Assembly (NCBI RefSeq): GCF_011089895.1
Contig: NZ_JAANAT010000001.1
Span: forward strand, 3,100,001 to 3,164,000
Source of the DNA: Mucilaginibacter inviolabilis
GTDB taxonomy: Bacteria; Bacteroidota; Bacteroidia; Sphingobacteriales; Sphingobacteriaceae
Direction of reading: 5' to 3'
DNA length: 64,000 nucleotides
Part shown: in pieces, positions 34,060 to 44,113 of the stretch
Position numbering within the stretch: the first letter of the stretch is position 1
How the letters are laid out: every line of letters begins with the position of its first letter
Program-made: the position numbers and the translations under genes
The notes under the pieces: model-generated
Seen by the model: the letters and a program-made list of their open reading frames with translations, nothing else
Database searches by the model: none
Told to the model about the DNA's origin: nothing

Positions 34060-35967
34060 TTACATATAAGCTCTTTGGTTTTTACCTTCCATCCAGTTTA
34101 CAAAAGCACGGTTAACTACCTTGTTACCGCCTGGAGTTGGATAATCACCGCTAAAATACCAGTCGCCGGTATGATCCGGACAGGCGATGTGCAGGTTATC
34201 TAAAGTTTGATATAAAACCTCTACCTTACATTTAATATCTTTTGGTGTAATGATCTGCGCTATACGATCGGAAATTTGCTGATCGGTAAATAAAGAGTAA
34301 ATCTCTTTTACGTAGTTTTTCACCTCTTCTTTTGGCAGTTTGGCGCTATCCTTACATTTCTGATAAACATCCAGAATAATATCTTCGCGATCCATCTCTT
34401 TCAACAGGCTGATCGCTGCCTCAAAAGCTACGAATTCGCCCATACGCGACATATCAATACCATAGCAATCTGGGTAACGAATCTGCGGAGCAGATGAAAC
34501 CACAACAACCTTTTTAGGACCTAATCTGTCTAATATTTTCAGGATACTTTGTTTCAGCGTGGTGCCGCGTACAATCGAATCGTCCAGTACTACCAATGTA
34601 TCAGTATTCTTTTTAATCAGGCCGTAAGTGGTATCATATACGTGAGCAACCATTTCACTGCGATCAGCATCCTGGGTAATAAAAGTACGCAGTTTTACAT
34701 CTTTAATGGCAATTTTCTCAACCCTCGGTGCCATCTGCAATACCTCTGTTAACTCTTCTTCACTTATCTTGTCCTCGCGGTTAAGCAGTTTATCGCGCTG
34801 GTATTTTTTAACGTATTTATGTATTCCTTCAACCATACCGTAAAAAGCAACCTCGGCGGTGTTTGGGATATAAGAGAATACGGTATTTTTAATATCATTA
34901 TCAACCGCATTCAATATCTGTGGGCAAAGTAATCGGCCCAACTGTTTACGTTCGCGGTAGATAGATGAGTCGCTGCCACGTGAAAAATAGATCCGCTCAA
35001 AGGAGCAGGCTTTCTTTTCCAATGGTTCGCTGAACATATCCTCGGTTATTTTACCGTTCTTTTTAACGATAAGGGCATGACCAGGACGGATCTCTTTGAT
35101 ATCTTCAACAGGTATATTAAAGGCTGTTTGGATAGCCGGGCGCTCTGAAGCTGCAACAACTATCTCGTCATTATAATAGTAATAAGCTGGACGGATACCT
35201 ACCGGATCGCGCATTACAAAGGCATCACCATGACCTATGATACCGGCAATGGTATAGCCACCATCCCAGTTTTTGGCCGATTTGCGAAGTATTTTGGCTA
35301 CATCCATATCGTTGGCTATAAGTTTGCTGATCTCCATATTATCGTCCAAACCTTCGCGTTTGTACTGATCAAACAAGCCTTGGTTCTCTGTATCCAGGAA
35401 GTGGCCGATTTTTTCAAGAACGGTTATAGTATCTGCTCTTTCTTTAGGATGCTGCCCCAGGGCATACAACTGTTGCAATAGCTCATCAACATTGGTCATG
35501 TTAAAGTTACCGGCGATAACCAGGTTACGGGTCATCCAGTTGTTTTGCCTTAAAAACGGGTGACAGCTTTCGATGCTATTTTTGCCATGGGTGCCATATC
35601 TCAGGTGCCCAAGCAAAACCTCACCGGTAAAGCTTACATTTTCCTTCAACCATTCGGTATCAGCCAGTTTTTCGGGTGCTTCTTTCTGAATATCAGCGAA
35701 TTTCTTCTGGATGTATTCAAAAATGTCAGCAACAGCATTTGACGCCATTGACCGGTGCCTGCTGATGTACCGCTTGCCAGGCTCAATATCCAGTTTAATG
35801 GTGGCAACCCCCGCGCCATCCTGGCCGCGGTTATGTTGTTTTTCCATCAAAAGGTAAAGCTTGTTCAGGCCGTACAGAGCTGTTCCGTACTTTTTCTGAT
35901 AATAAGACAGTGGCTTTAAGAGGCGGATAAATGCCACACCGCATTCATGTTTAATCTGATCGCTCAT
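34060..35967 (-). CDS. amidophosphoribosyltransferase-like protein
   Basis: 635 residues. An N-terminal glutamine amidotransferase domain with the catalytic Cys in HECGVAFI at position 9, followed by HNRGQDGAG and the HLRYGTHGKNS block; then a phosphoribosyltransferase domain with the PRPP loop VVLDDSIVRGTTLK. PurF makes phosphoribosylamine from PRPP and glutamine. It is longer than E. coli PurF (505 aa), with an extra internal segment and a C-terminal extension, and Cys9 means eight residues must be removed for the nucleophile to be N-terminal. It may be the Bacteroidota paralogue rather than the main PurF. Confidence 0.85.
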   Translation of the reverse strand: MSDQIKHECGVAFIRLLKPLSYYQKKYGTALYGLNKLYLLMEKQHNRGQDGAGVATIKLDIEPGKRYISRHRSMASNAVADIFEYIQKKFADIQKEAPEKLADTEWLKENVSFTGEVLLGHLRYGTHGKNSIESCHPFLRQNNWMTRNLVIAGNFNMTNVDELLQQLYALGQHPKERADTITVLEKIGHFLDTENQGLFDQYKREGLDDNMEISKLIANDMDVAKILRKSAKNWDGGYTIAGIIGHGDAFVMRDPVGIRPAYYYYNDEIVVAASERPAIQTAFNIPVEDIKEIRPGHALIVKKNGKITEDMFSEPLEKKACSFERIYFSRGSDSSIYRERKQLGRLLCPQILNAVDNDIKNTVFSYIPNTAEVAFYGMVEGIHKYVKKYQRDKLLNREDKISEEELTEVLQMAPRVEKIAIKDVKLRTFITQDADRSEMVAHVYDTTYGLIKKNTDTLVVLDDSIVRGTTLKQSILKILDRLGPKKVVVVSSAPQIRYPDCYGIDMSRMGEFVAFEAAISLLKEMDREDIILDVYQKCKDSAKLPKEEVKNYVKEIYSLFTDQQISDRIAQIITPKDIKCKVEVLYQTLDNLHIACPDHTGDWYFSGDYPTPGGNKVVNRAFVNWMEGKNQRAYM

Positions 35968-35984
35968 GATTTGGAATGAGGCTG

Positions 35985-35992
35985 CAAAGGTA
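35985..35992 (-). promoter_or_regulatory. TAnnTTTG -7 box upstream of the PurF-like gene
   Basis: Minus-strand TACCTTTG, 17 nt before the ATG. Confidence 0.5.
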
Positions 35993-36083
35993 TCATTTTA
36001 TAATGAACTATCCCTATATCAATTGTCATTAAACCGTAGTTTGTGGATAAGTTACCTAAACGTTAATTTTTTGCAAACACCCT

Positions 36084-36446
36084 TTAGCCTTCCAGAGGAT
36101 AGAAAGATTGTGTAATTTCTATTTTCCCAATAATATGATCATTAAAATCCTCTAACTCTTCGGCCGGAACCCATAACTCATTATGAATACGGCCGCCAAC
36201 ATTCTGCACTTCGTATTTTTTTAAGAAATCTGCAGGTAAACTAAATTTGGTAACAAAACCCGCCCCTGAGGCCGGAACATTCCAATCTCTGGCTATCTGT
36301 ACAGCATATTCCTCATTCATCACCGGGTAAAAAATGGGCTGCTCAGCCAATCTCTTAGGGAATCTTTTCCAGTCTGACTCTTCGATCAGTTTAAGTTCTT
36401 TCGGCCCGACCGGTCGGTATAATGTAACAATCTCGTTTGTTTGCAC
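36084..36446 (-). CDS. conserved hypothetical protein
   Basis: 120 residues, GTG start, cytoplasmic. VTLYRPVGPKELKLIEESDW and EEYAVQIARDWNVPASGAGFVTKF belong to a small conserved family that is sometimes labelled ADP-ribosylation/crystallin J1 in databases; that label rests on naming habit and I see no ADP-ribosylglycohydrolase motif. Function unknown. Stands alone between the PurF-like and AlkB-like genes. Confidence 0.7.
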   Translation of the reverse strand: MQTNEIVTLYRPVGPKELKLIEESDWKRFPKRLAEQPIFYPVMNEEYAVQIARDWNVPASGAGFVTKFSLPADFLKKYEVQNVGGRIHNELWVPAEELEDFNDHIIGKIEITQSFYPLEG

Positions 36447-36578
36447 TTCACTAATTTAACCTATTTATCCTTGTTTTGCAAAACCTATCATCTGGCGCAA
36501 CTTTACCGGATCATAAACCCAGCTACCTTTTATAAAAATCGAAACGTTGCTATTAACGCTTAAATTCAGTTAGCCACA

Positions 36579-37199
36579 TTAATATTTAATATCCCTGAAA
36601 GTAATATTGATACGCGGACCTGTATCGCCAGTGATTTTGGGCACCTGGTGCAGCCAGTGATGCTGTGTCTCACCCTGCATAATTAGCAGACTGCCATTAC
36701 TGAGTGCCGTGGATATTTTGGCGTTTTTTTGTTGTTTGTGTTTAAATTGAAAAGCACGCGTGGCTCCGAACGATGCCGAGGCGATAACCGGGTTATCGCT
36801 CAGTTCTTTTTCATTATCACTGTGCCAACCCATGCTGTCTTCGCCATTGCGGTAAAAGTTAAGCAGGGCCGAATTAAATTGCTTATTGCATTGCTGCTCG
36901 GCTGCCATTTTGATCTGGAGTAACAGCGGTGTAAATGGCAGCGGTGTATTTACCACGCCCGAATAAGTATAAATTTTGCCGCCATCGGCATACCAGGAAG
37001 TAAGGCGCGGAAAATTGACCGATTTTCCATAGATTTTCATCTTATCCTGTTTCCACAAAATGGAATGTTTCAACTCCTCAAACACATCATAAACACCATC
37101 CTCCTGGTAAAAATTGGGATATAAGAATACCTCCCCATCAAACGGCAAAAGGTTATGACGGGCCGGGTTAAATATATTTAATTGATTATCGGCATTCAT
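36579..37199 (-). CDS. AlkB-like 2OG-Fe(II) dioxygenase
   Basis: 206 residues. Iron ligands are in MGWHSDNEKEL (HxD) and HWLHQVPK (distal His), and the 2-oxoglutarate-binding arginines are in GPRINITFR. The short N-terminus, the YSGV and nucleotide-recognition lid region (WYADGGKIYTYSGV) fit the ALKBH2/AlkB-type DNA repair dioxygenases. It probably removes alkyl groups from damaged bases. Not linked to an ada gene here. Confidence 0.9.
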   Translation of the reverse strand: MNADNQLNIFNPARHNLLPFDGEVFLYPNFYQEDGVYDVFEELKHSILWKQDKMKIYGKSVNFPRLTSWYADGGKIYTYSGVVNTPLPFTPLLLQIKMAAEQQCNKQFNSALLNFYRNGEDSMGWHSDNEKELSDNPVIASASFGATRAFQFKHKQQKNAKISTALSNGSLLIMQGETQHHWLHQVPKITGDTGPRINITFRDIKY

Positions 37200-37411
37200 T
37201 TTTTTGAATCAAGGTACAAGAGTCAACACAAAAAATATCACTTCTTCTGCTTTTCTAAGAATTAGACAAAAGAAAATGTAAATCGTTTAAAAAAAGACGT
37301 CAGGAAATACCACTGCGCTTAATGTAGTCTAAAGACTGCAATCCTAACCGTTTCAGACGGCCCGGTTACAGCACCAGCAACGGCCCATTCTTATCTTTTC
37401 GTCAACATCCT

Positions 37412-38305
37412 TTAAAACTTCAAAGTAGCCCCTGTCTCAAAATAAAAAATATTTCCGTTTACCAAACCGGCAGCGATAGCAGACGGCAGTTTGTTTTTGG
37501 TTATGGCATAAGTTGGGGTAAAATTCAAAATAAGCATTCCTATTTTGTATTCTAACGGTGCAGAAAACTCATAATCAAGTACATCAAAATGACTTAGTTG
37601 TTCTTTTCGTTGGTCTAATAGCGCTGTTTCTTTTGCCACCAGAGCCTGGTTCTTTGCAGTAGATTTATATTTTCTTCCGGTAACGTATGCATCATAAAAA
37701 TTTTGCGTCCCGGCGTTTATAGCTACTGTAGGCGAAATAGCAAACAGATCTTTATCATTAAAAACACCCTTTTTCTCAAAATCATGCGATAGGCTTCCAT
37801 TTATAAAAACATCGTTGCTGAAACCATTCTTAATAATATTATAATCAACACTTACGGCGGGGGTAATAATACCGGCAATGTCATAATTTATATTTGCATT
37901 AAAAACGCTGCTGATGGATGATCCTATCTGTACACTGTTACTACTGTAAAATAGTTTGGCAACGGATACACCACCACTCAAATCATCAGTTATATCAAAA
38001 TCATAACCTGCCACAATGTTCCCGCCATCAAGTTTCTTGCGTTTATTGTTTGGGATATAATTAATGTTTCCCGAAATAAATATCCCATTGTTAAAAGTGT
38101 ATTTGAGCTCGGGTAAAATTATTGAAGTTTTAACCGTATCGGCACGGCCCATAAACACATTATTACTTAAATAATTAACACCTGCTTTAAAAGATGCTGT
38201 TTTGTCGGGTTTCTCCGCATTATCTATTGCTGATATTTGAGCAATAGCGTTACTGCCAATAAATAATGACACGAAAGTTAATAGGGGTATGTAAATAATC
38301 TTCAT
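37412..38305 (-). CDS. hypothetical outer-membrane protein
   Basis: 297 residues, family not recognised. Signal peptide MKIIYIPLLTFVSLFIGSNAIAQ. The mature part is rich in alternating strands with Gly and Tyr/Phe ends (FNNGIFISGNINYIPNN, LSGGVSVAKLFYSSN) and ends in ATLKF, typical of a beta-barrel with a C-terminal aromatic. Single gene. Confidence 0.65.
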   Translation of the reverse strand: MKIIYIPLLTFVSLFIGSNAIAQISAIDNAEKPDKTASFKAGVNYLSNNVFMGRADTVKTSIILPELKYTFNNGIFISGNINYIPNNKRKKLDGGNIVAGYDFDITDDLSGGVSVAKLFYSSNSVQIGSSISSVFNANINYDIAGIITPAVSVDYNIIKNGFSNDVFINGSLSHDFEKKGVFNDKDLFAISPTVAINAGTQNFYDAYVTGRKYKSTAKNQALVAKETALLDQRKEQLSHFDVLDYEFSAPLEYKIGMLILNFTPTYAITKNKLPSAIAAGLVNGNIFYFETGATLKF

Positions 38306-38717
38306 AAAAAAAATGGTTTAAAAATAGCTGTAATTAAGATATAATAGGGTGTAATAAACATTAATGATTAAATGGCGATTGCCTGGCTTAAGAAAGCGAA
38401 TGTCAAAAAAAGAGAATTTTGTTTTATCAGAATTAAGAAACATGACAAGGCACTTATTAGGTATAAAACTATAGGAATATTTTGTTTTCTATCTGGTATA
38501 ATGAAAATAAGTAGCCATGGTGTAAACAGCGGTGAAAGATAAATAATACCGGGGTGGTTATTGCCGCAATACCGCCATCTTTACGGTCGCAGGATATGAT
38601 CCCTACTGTTCATGGATTTAAAGGCTCGGTATAGTATCAAGCATTCTGCAATAACAACGGGGGTTTAATAGCAGCACTAACCGTAAATTTTGTATTTTTA
38701 TATAAACACCAATTTGC
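38306..38717. other. 412-bp intergenic region between divergent genes
   Basis: No coding region, strong hairpin or clear promoter box was recognised. AT-rich next to both starts; the middle (38500-38660) has higher GC without a readable frame. Confidence 0.4.
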
Positions 38718-39071
38718 ATGAGCTCTGTACTCGAGTCTATATCACGTATAATCAGCTATTGCAGCATAGCCATTATCTGTTATGGCGCCGCGCTGGGTTT
38801 ACTCAAATTTATCCGTAACGAACTTAAGCGCTTCCAAAACTCATTTTCATTAGCGAAGACCGTTCAGATCAAAATTGAAGTAGGCTATTACCTGTTGCTG
38901 GGACTCGAGTTTTTAATAGCATCTGACATTATTGATACTATCCTCAATCCATCATTTAATGATCTGGGAATATTAGCAGGCACCGTTTTTATCAGAACAA
39001 GCTTATCATTTTTCCTGAATAAAGAGATTGAAAACGTTGCTGATAATAAACCGCCAAAGGAAACAAAATAA
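38718..39071 (+). CDS. DUF1622 family membrane protein
   Basis: 117 residues, three predicted membrane segments. IKIEVGYYLLLGLEFLIASDIIDTI and FIRTSLSFFLNKEIE are the conserved blocks of DUF1622. Function unknown. Convergent with amt. Confidence 0.85.
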   Translation: MSSVLESISRIISYCSIAIICYGAALGLLKFIRNELKRFQNSFSLAKTVQIKIEVGYYLLLGLEFLIASDIIDTILNPSFNDLGILAGTVFIRTSLSFFLNKEIENVADNKPPKETK

Positions 39072-39129
39072 CAAACAGCGCTTTCTTTCTTACACGAGGA
39101 GCCCTTGCTCCCCAAATCCTTACTCCAAC

Positions 39130-39153
39130 AAAAAATCCGGCTTTTCAGCCGGA
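39130..39153 (-). terminator. intrinsic terminator of amt
   Basis: On the minus strand TCCGGCT-GAAA-AGCCGGA followed by a T run. Confidence 0.9.
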
Positions 39154-39191
39154 CTCACTCAGGTTTATGTAATTGGTTTGAAATTCAATAG

Positions 39192-40499
39192 TTATAGTTT
39201 TTCGCCATGCTGGCTGATGTCCAGACCTACCACTTCCTCCTCGGCCGAAACCCTTAATGGCGATATCATATCTGTAATTTTCAGCAACAGCAATGAGCCA
39301 AAGAACGAGAATATGGACACACACACAAGCGCCACTAATTGCACAATAAACAAATGTGTTTCGCCAAAAAACAAGCCGTTCCCGGTTACATTTCCTGCAT
39401 TTACATGCTGATTGGCAAAAACACCGGTAAGCAACATACCTACCATACCACCAACACCATGGCAAGGGAATACATCCAGCGTATCATCAATAGAAGTACG
39501 TGTGCGCCATTCAACTACCAGGTTACTTACCACGGCCGATATGATGCCAATGGCTAGTGAATGCGGCACGGTAACAAACCCGGCTGCTGGTGTAATGGCT
39601 ACCAGGCCCACTACGGCACCAATACAGGTACCCATAGCTGAAGGTTTGCGCCCGCGCAGCATATCAAAAAATATCCAGGTAATACCACCAGCTGCAGATG
39701 CTGTGGTACTGGTTGCTAAAGCGGTAACAGCTAAGGCGTTGGCACCAAATGCCGAGCCCGCGTTAAACCCGAACCAACCGAACCATAAAAGCCCTGTACC
39801 AATCATTACATAAGTAATACGTGCAGGTGAATGATTAGCCTCGTTGCGACGTTTTAAATAGATAGCCGAAGCTAAAGCGGCCCAGCCGGCCGACATATGT
39901 ACCACGGTACCACCGGCAAAATCCAGCACACCAAATTTGGCCAGTATGCCATCCGGGTGCCAGGTGCAATGTGCCAGCGGCGAAAATATAAATATCGAGA
40001 ACAGACAAAGGAATATAATGTATGAGTTGAAACGGATCCGCTCGGCAAAGGCACCGGTGATTAACGCGGGCGTAATGATAGCGAATTTAAGCTGGTACAT
40101 GGCGAATAACAGTAACGGAATGGTTGGCGCTGCTTTCCAGGTGGCATTACCCAGCATACCCTTCATCATAAAATAAGTAGAGGGGTTACCGATGATACCA
40201 TAAAAACTATCGCCAAAAGCTAAACTAAAGCCAAATATGCCCCACATCACCGTAATAATTACCATGCAAACAATGCTCTGCAGCATGGTTGATATTACAT
40301 TCTTTTTGTTAACCATCCCTCCGTAAAAAAAGGCAAGACCGGGTGTCATGATCAAAACCAGAGCCGTCGACATCAACATCCAGGCAATATCGCCGGTGTT
40401 AAAGTGAGGATCGCCAGAATTTTTGAATTCTACAGATGGAAAAAGAAAAGTTAGTACTAAAATGACAAGAATTACTAAGAAAGGAAAATACCGTTTCAT
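39192..40499 (-). CDS. amt: ammonium transporter
   Basis: 435 residues, about 11 membrane helices after an N-terminal signal-like helix. LVLIMTPGLAFFYGGMVNKKN, GAFAERIRF, AGWAALASAIYL, the pore histidine in DFAGGTVVHMSAG and FPCHGVGGMVGMLLTG (second pore His) are Amt/MEP/Rh signatures. It takes up ammonium across the inner membrane. No glnB/glnK gene is adjacent, unlike in many bacteria. Confidence 0.94.
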   Translation of the reverse strand: MKRYFPFLVILVILVLTFLFPSVEFKNSGDPHFNTGDIAWMLMSTALVLIMTPGLAFFYGGMVNKKNVISTMLQSIVCMVIITVMWGIFGFSLAFGDSFYGIIGNPSTYFMMKGMLGNATWKAAPTIPLLLFAMYQLKFAIITPALITGAFAERIRFNSYIIFLCLFSIFIFSPLAHCTWHPDGILAKFGVLDFAGGTVVHMSAGWAALASAIYLKRRNEANHSPARITYVMIGTGLLWFGWFGFNAGSAFGANALAVTALATSTTASAAGGITWIFFDMLRGRKPSAMGTCIGAVVGLVAITPAAGFVTVPHSLAIGIISAVVSNLVVEWRTRTSIDDTLDVFPCHGVGGMVGMLLTGVFANQHVNAGNVTGNGLFFGETHLFIVQLVALVCVSIFSFFGSLLLLKITDMISPLRVSAEEEVVGLDISQHGEKL

Positions 40500-40603
40500 G
40501 GAAATATTAGAATTGCTTTGTAAAACGGCCTGAAAGTATGATTTTAATTATAAAAAAACGAAGATTATTAAGTTTTTGTTAAAAAATTACGAAAATTGAA
40601 AAA

Positions 40604-42103
40604 TTAGAGCACCTGAAGTACCCAATGAGGAAAAATACCAAGCAAAATCAGGATAAAACTTATGAATATTGACAAAACAAGCAAATTCACAGATTTTTTA
40701 TTGCTTATTTCGGCCATTTCCTTTCTTTTCAGAAATAAATTGAGAGGGATCTTGATATAGTAAAACAGCGAAACAACTGTAGTAAGCGCGCCGGTAATCA
40801 TTAATAACAGAAGCCAGATACTATGCGTTTGCTGATAAACTCCATAAACTGCCGAAAACACGAACAATTTCCCGGTAAAACCGGCGGTTACCGGCAAACC
40901 GGTTAGCGATATGAGGATAATCACAAAACAAACGGAGGCTATGGGGTATTTAAGACCAAATCCGCGATAATCTTCCACATCTTCGGCACCGGTTTCGTTG
41001 GTAAAGTAGGTGGCCAGTGCCAGGGCGCCGATATTGGCCAAGGCATATACCAATAAGTAGTATGTTAATACCGATACGCTTTGTAAGGATAAAACTACAA
41101 CCGCCATAAGCGCAAAACCGGTATGACCGATACTGGAGTAGGCCAGCATCCTTTTGATATTGGTTTGTAACACCGCTGCAAAGTTGCCGGCTATCATGGT
41201 AACTATACCGATTACAGAAAGCGCTATACTCATATTAAAGCCGGTCCAAAGTCCGGTAAACATAAACGGCGAAAGGAAATTAATGAGCAAGGCAAAGGCC
41301 GCTATTTTAGGTACAGTTGATAAGTATGCAGTAACTGGTGTGCTTGCTCCCTGGTATACATCGGGTACCCAAAAATGGATGGGGACAAAGGATAATTTAA
41401 AACCAATACCTATTAAAACCAGGATCATGGCAAAGGATGTACTGACAGAATTAACTCCTGATAGTTGCTCAATAGTATGGTGAAATATAATATCCAATGA
41501 ACCGCTAAAGCCATACAACAAGGAGATACCATACAGCATCATAGCTGATGACGCGGCCCCGAACAGTACATATTTTAAACCAGCTTCGGTGCTGAAAGCA
41601 TTTTCGGTACGATAAGCTACCATGAGGTATGACGCTATGGATACCATTTCAATAGCCAGGTAAATAGATAACAAATTCACCGCCATCACCATTAAATGCA
41701 AACCGAATACGGATGCTATGGCAATAGAATACAGATCAGACAATCCTTTTTGGTGACTGTTAAGCTTATTATCCCAGCTAAAATATAACAACAGGATAAA
41801 CGACAACAGATCAATGATCAGTTTAAAAAATATGCCGCTGCGAATAAGCAGCAGCATATTACTGAATATCAAATGCCCGCCATCAGCCACCAGTGCAAAC
41901 TGTTTCAGGTCGAGGTACATTACCAGCAGTAAACCTGCACAGGCTACTATACGGCACAGTTTTAAAGATCGCTTCCCAAATATCAGGTCGGTTATCATCA
42001 CTACAATAAACAGCAATGCCAGGTAAATCTCGGGCATAAAAAAGGCTATGCTGCCAAAAACAGATGATAAAGATGCGGATATATGAGGTAGCAGATCGTG
42101 CAT
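40604..42103 (-). CDS. nuoN: NADH-quinone oxidoreductase subunit N
   Basis: 499 residues, antiporter-like membrane subunit with about 14 helices. FKLSFVPIHFWVPDVYQGAS carries the conserved lysine and motif of the NuoL/M/N family, and NIKRMLAYSSIGHTGFAL the second. Proton-pumping arm of complex I in the inner membrane. Last gene of the nuoH-N operon; its ATG is 5 bp after the stop of the DUF4139 gene, so that gene is embedded in the operon. Confidence 0.95.
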   Translation of the reverse strand: MHDLLPHISASLSSVFGSIAFFMPEIYLALLFIVVMITDLIFGKRSLKLCRIVACAGLLLVMYLDLKQFALVADGGHLIFSNMLLLIRSGIFFKLIIDLLSFILLLYFSWDNKLNSHQKGLSDLYSIAIASVFGLHLMVMAVNLLSIYLAIEMVSIASYLMVAYRTENAFSTEAGLKYVLFGAASSAMMLYGISLLYGFSGSLDIIFHHTIEQLSGVNSVSTSFAMILVLIGIGFKLSFVPIHFWVPDVYQGASTPVTAYLSTVPKIAAFALLINFLSPFMFTGLWTGFNMSIALSVIGIVTMIAGNFAAVLQTNIKRMLAYSSIGHTGFALMAVVVLSLQSVSVLTYYLLVYALANIGALALATYFTNETGAEDVEDYRGFGLKYPIASVCFVIILISLTGLPVTAGFTGKLFVFSAVYGVYQQTHSIWLLLLMITGALTTVVSLFYYIKIPLNLFLKRKEMAEISNKKSVNLLVLSIFISFILILLGIFPHWVLQVL

Positions 42104-42108
42104 TTATT

Positions 42109-43989
42109 TTATTGAACTATTACAGATTGATTTTTAGGGTACTTAACCTGGTACTTTAATTGTATTTTCTTATTGTCCTGCGAATTTAGCATGAAATTCC
42201 AGGAAAGTTTACCTGTGAGGGCATCCAGTTTCGCGCCGGATATTTCCTGTTGCTCCACCTCGATGGCCGAATTTTGCGAAACCGGTATCTGATCCTCCAC
42301 CAATAAACTCACGGGTTGGTTTTTGCGGTTCTTCACTTCGATGAGCCAGTTGCGTGTTTCTTTTTTATTAGAACCGAATGATTGGCGCTCGGTCAGGTCC
42401 TTTTGCAATGTACGGGTTACCACAATGTTTTTATCGGTACCTAACGAAAGGTTCAGCGTATCGGCGGTAGCTTGTGTATTGATGAGTGATTTACCAATAA
42501 ACGTACCTTCAAAAAACAAATTAGCTTCGCCCGAAAGGAAATTATACTTGTTCCAGTTGGTTAGCTGCGCGGTTAAAAACACATCGGTGCTCACCTTAGG
42601 CGCTACAAAATACTGGTAACTGGCGTTCAGGTCAAACTGCCCTATCTCTACAGCATATTGTTTACCATCACTCGGTATAGAGTATGGATTGGCGATATTA
42701 AACTCTACGTTGGTTTGGTTTTCAATAGGTTTAACTTCTACCGGGATAGATTGTATACTGGCTGCGCCACGTATACGGATGCCTGATACGCTGCCGGATA
42801 AAGCACCAACTAACCTCCGCTTATCTTCAGCTCCGTAACCTGTTACTACCACTTCACTCAAATTATTAGTCGATGGAGACATGGTTACATTGATGAGCGG
42901 CATATTGGCTGGTCGTTCCACGACTTCATACCCAATATAATTAAAGGCAAGATCAGGACTGTTTGGTGGTACTTGCAAGCTATAAAATCCCTGGGCATCA
43001 CTGGTCGCACCGATAGATGTACCTTTAACCCTGATACTCACACCGGCTAAGCCATTACTTGTACCAGCTTCAAATATTTTACCGGTTACTTTAGTAATAG
43101 GTCCGGCATTACCTGAATAGTACATACCCAGGTTTAAATAATTGGGGGTAAGCTCCGGTTTGTTACCACTGATACTTGGATTGCCTGTGGACAGCGTTAT
43201 TTTAATATTCCTCCAGTCTTCGCCGCTTTGCTGTGATACATTGGCTTTGTAAGTAATACTGATTGGACTGTTTACGTTTTTTGCCCGGATATCATAGGTT
43301 GGGTACCAGCTGGCATTCTGCACCACATAATTCAGTGTAAAGGTTGATTGCAAAGCGCTTTTTGAAGAAACCGTAACCAGCACATTACTGGTAGCTTTAC
43401 TACTACCTTTGGTGATATCGGCAATTTGCCTATCATATTTTTGGAGTTCCGTGTTCAGGGCATCAACCTGATCATTAACCGTTTGTTGTTTTCTCTTAAT
43501 CTCGGTTAAACGCGCCGTTTGAAAGTCGAGTGCTTGTTTAAGTTTTAAAACATCCAGACTGGCATTCACCCCGGTTACTACCTGGTTTTTCCCCAACATG
43601 GTAGCTTCTTCCTGGTAAATGGACAGCATATTATTTTGCAAGGATATTTTATCCCTGATCATTTTTTGCTGTGCCTGCAGATCAACCAGTTGCTTTTGCT
43701 TGGATTCCTCATTCAAAAAGTCGAGCTCCTGCTTCACTGAAAGTATGGTAAACTCCCCCCCGGCACTCACCTGTAGGCTCTGTACATCTATACCCGGCGA
43801 CATATTACCGAACACTAATGTAGAAGTACCCGGGCTCACGCTAACCAGCGCCGTGCGCGTTACTTGCGCACCGTTTAGGAATACGGTAACTTTTTGAACT
43901 TTAGAAGCTATTTTTTGTCCTTCATCGGCTTTGGATGCCATCGCCATAAAAAGAAGAACTGCGGCGGTAGATAATTTTTTAAACATCAT
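42109..43989 (-). CDS. DUF4139 (mucoidy inhibitor MuiA-like) protein with CarboxypepD_reg-like insertion
   Basis: 626 residues from the codon at 43989 (one more Met follows; the longer open frame overlaps nuoM and lacks a signal peptide). Signal peptide MFKKLSTAAVLLFMAMASKA. Order: DUF4140-type strand domain (KVTVFLNGAQVTRTALV), coiled coil (~100-190), DUF4139 core (NASWYPTYDIRAKN, SGEDWRNIKITLSTGNPS). An insertion from ~300-380 (ITKVTGKIFEAGTSNGLAGV onward) is a CarboxypepD_reg-like domain, and at ~381-410 LSEVVVTGYGAEDKRRLVGA and VSGIRIRGAAS resemble the start of a SusC plug. The DUF4139 strands resume after it. Periplasmic or outer-membrane. Function unknown; lies 5 bp before nuoN. Confidence 0.85.
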   Translation of the reverse strand: MMFKKLSTAAVLLFMAMASKADEGQKIASKVQKVTVFLNGAQVTRTALVSVSPGTSTLVFGNMSPGIDVQSLQVSAGGEFTILSVKQELDFLNEESKQKQLVDLQAQQKMIRDKISLQNNMLSIYQEEATMLGKNQVVTGVNASLDVLKLKQALDFQTARLTEIKRKQQTVNDQVDALNTELQKYDRQIADITKGSSKATSNVLVTVSSKSALQSTFTLNYVVQNASWYPTYDIRAKNVNSPISITYKANVSQQSGEDWRNIKITLSTGNPSISGNKPELTPNYLNLGMYYSGNAGPITKVTGKIFEAGTSNGLAGVSIRVKGTSIGATSDAQGFYSLQVPPNSPDLAFNYIGYEVVERPANMPLINVTMSPSTNNLSEVVVTGYGAEDKRRLVGALSGSVSGIRIRGAASIQSIPVEVKPIENQTNVEFNIANPYSIPSDGKQYAVEIGQFDLNASYQYFVAPKVSTDVFLTAQLTNWNKYNFLSGEANLFFEGTFIGKSLINTQATADTLNLSLGTDKNIVVTRTLQKDLTERQSFGSNKKETRNWLIEVKNRKNQPVSLLVEDQIPVSQNSAIEVEQQEISGAKLDALTGKLSWNFMLNSQDNKKIQLKYQVKYPKNQSVIVQ

Positions 43990-44113
43990 GCTTTCGGTTA
44001 AATACATATCATCTGTTAATTTGCCCGAGCCTGCCATTAAACCGGCTGGGTAAACTAAAGATGCATGGCTATGCATTTTTCCATAAAAGCATTGATGCTT
44101 ATTCACCATTATT

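Noticed and set aside
39412..39813. 133-aa plus-strand frame
   Set aside because: Antisense to amt, which has all its family motifs.
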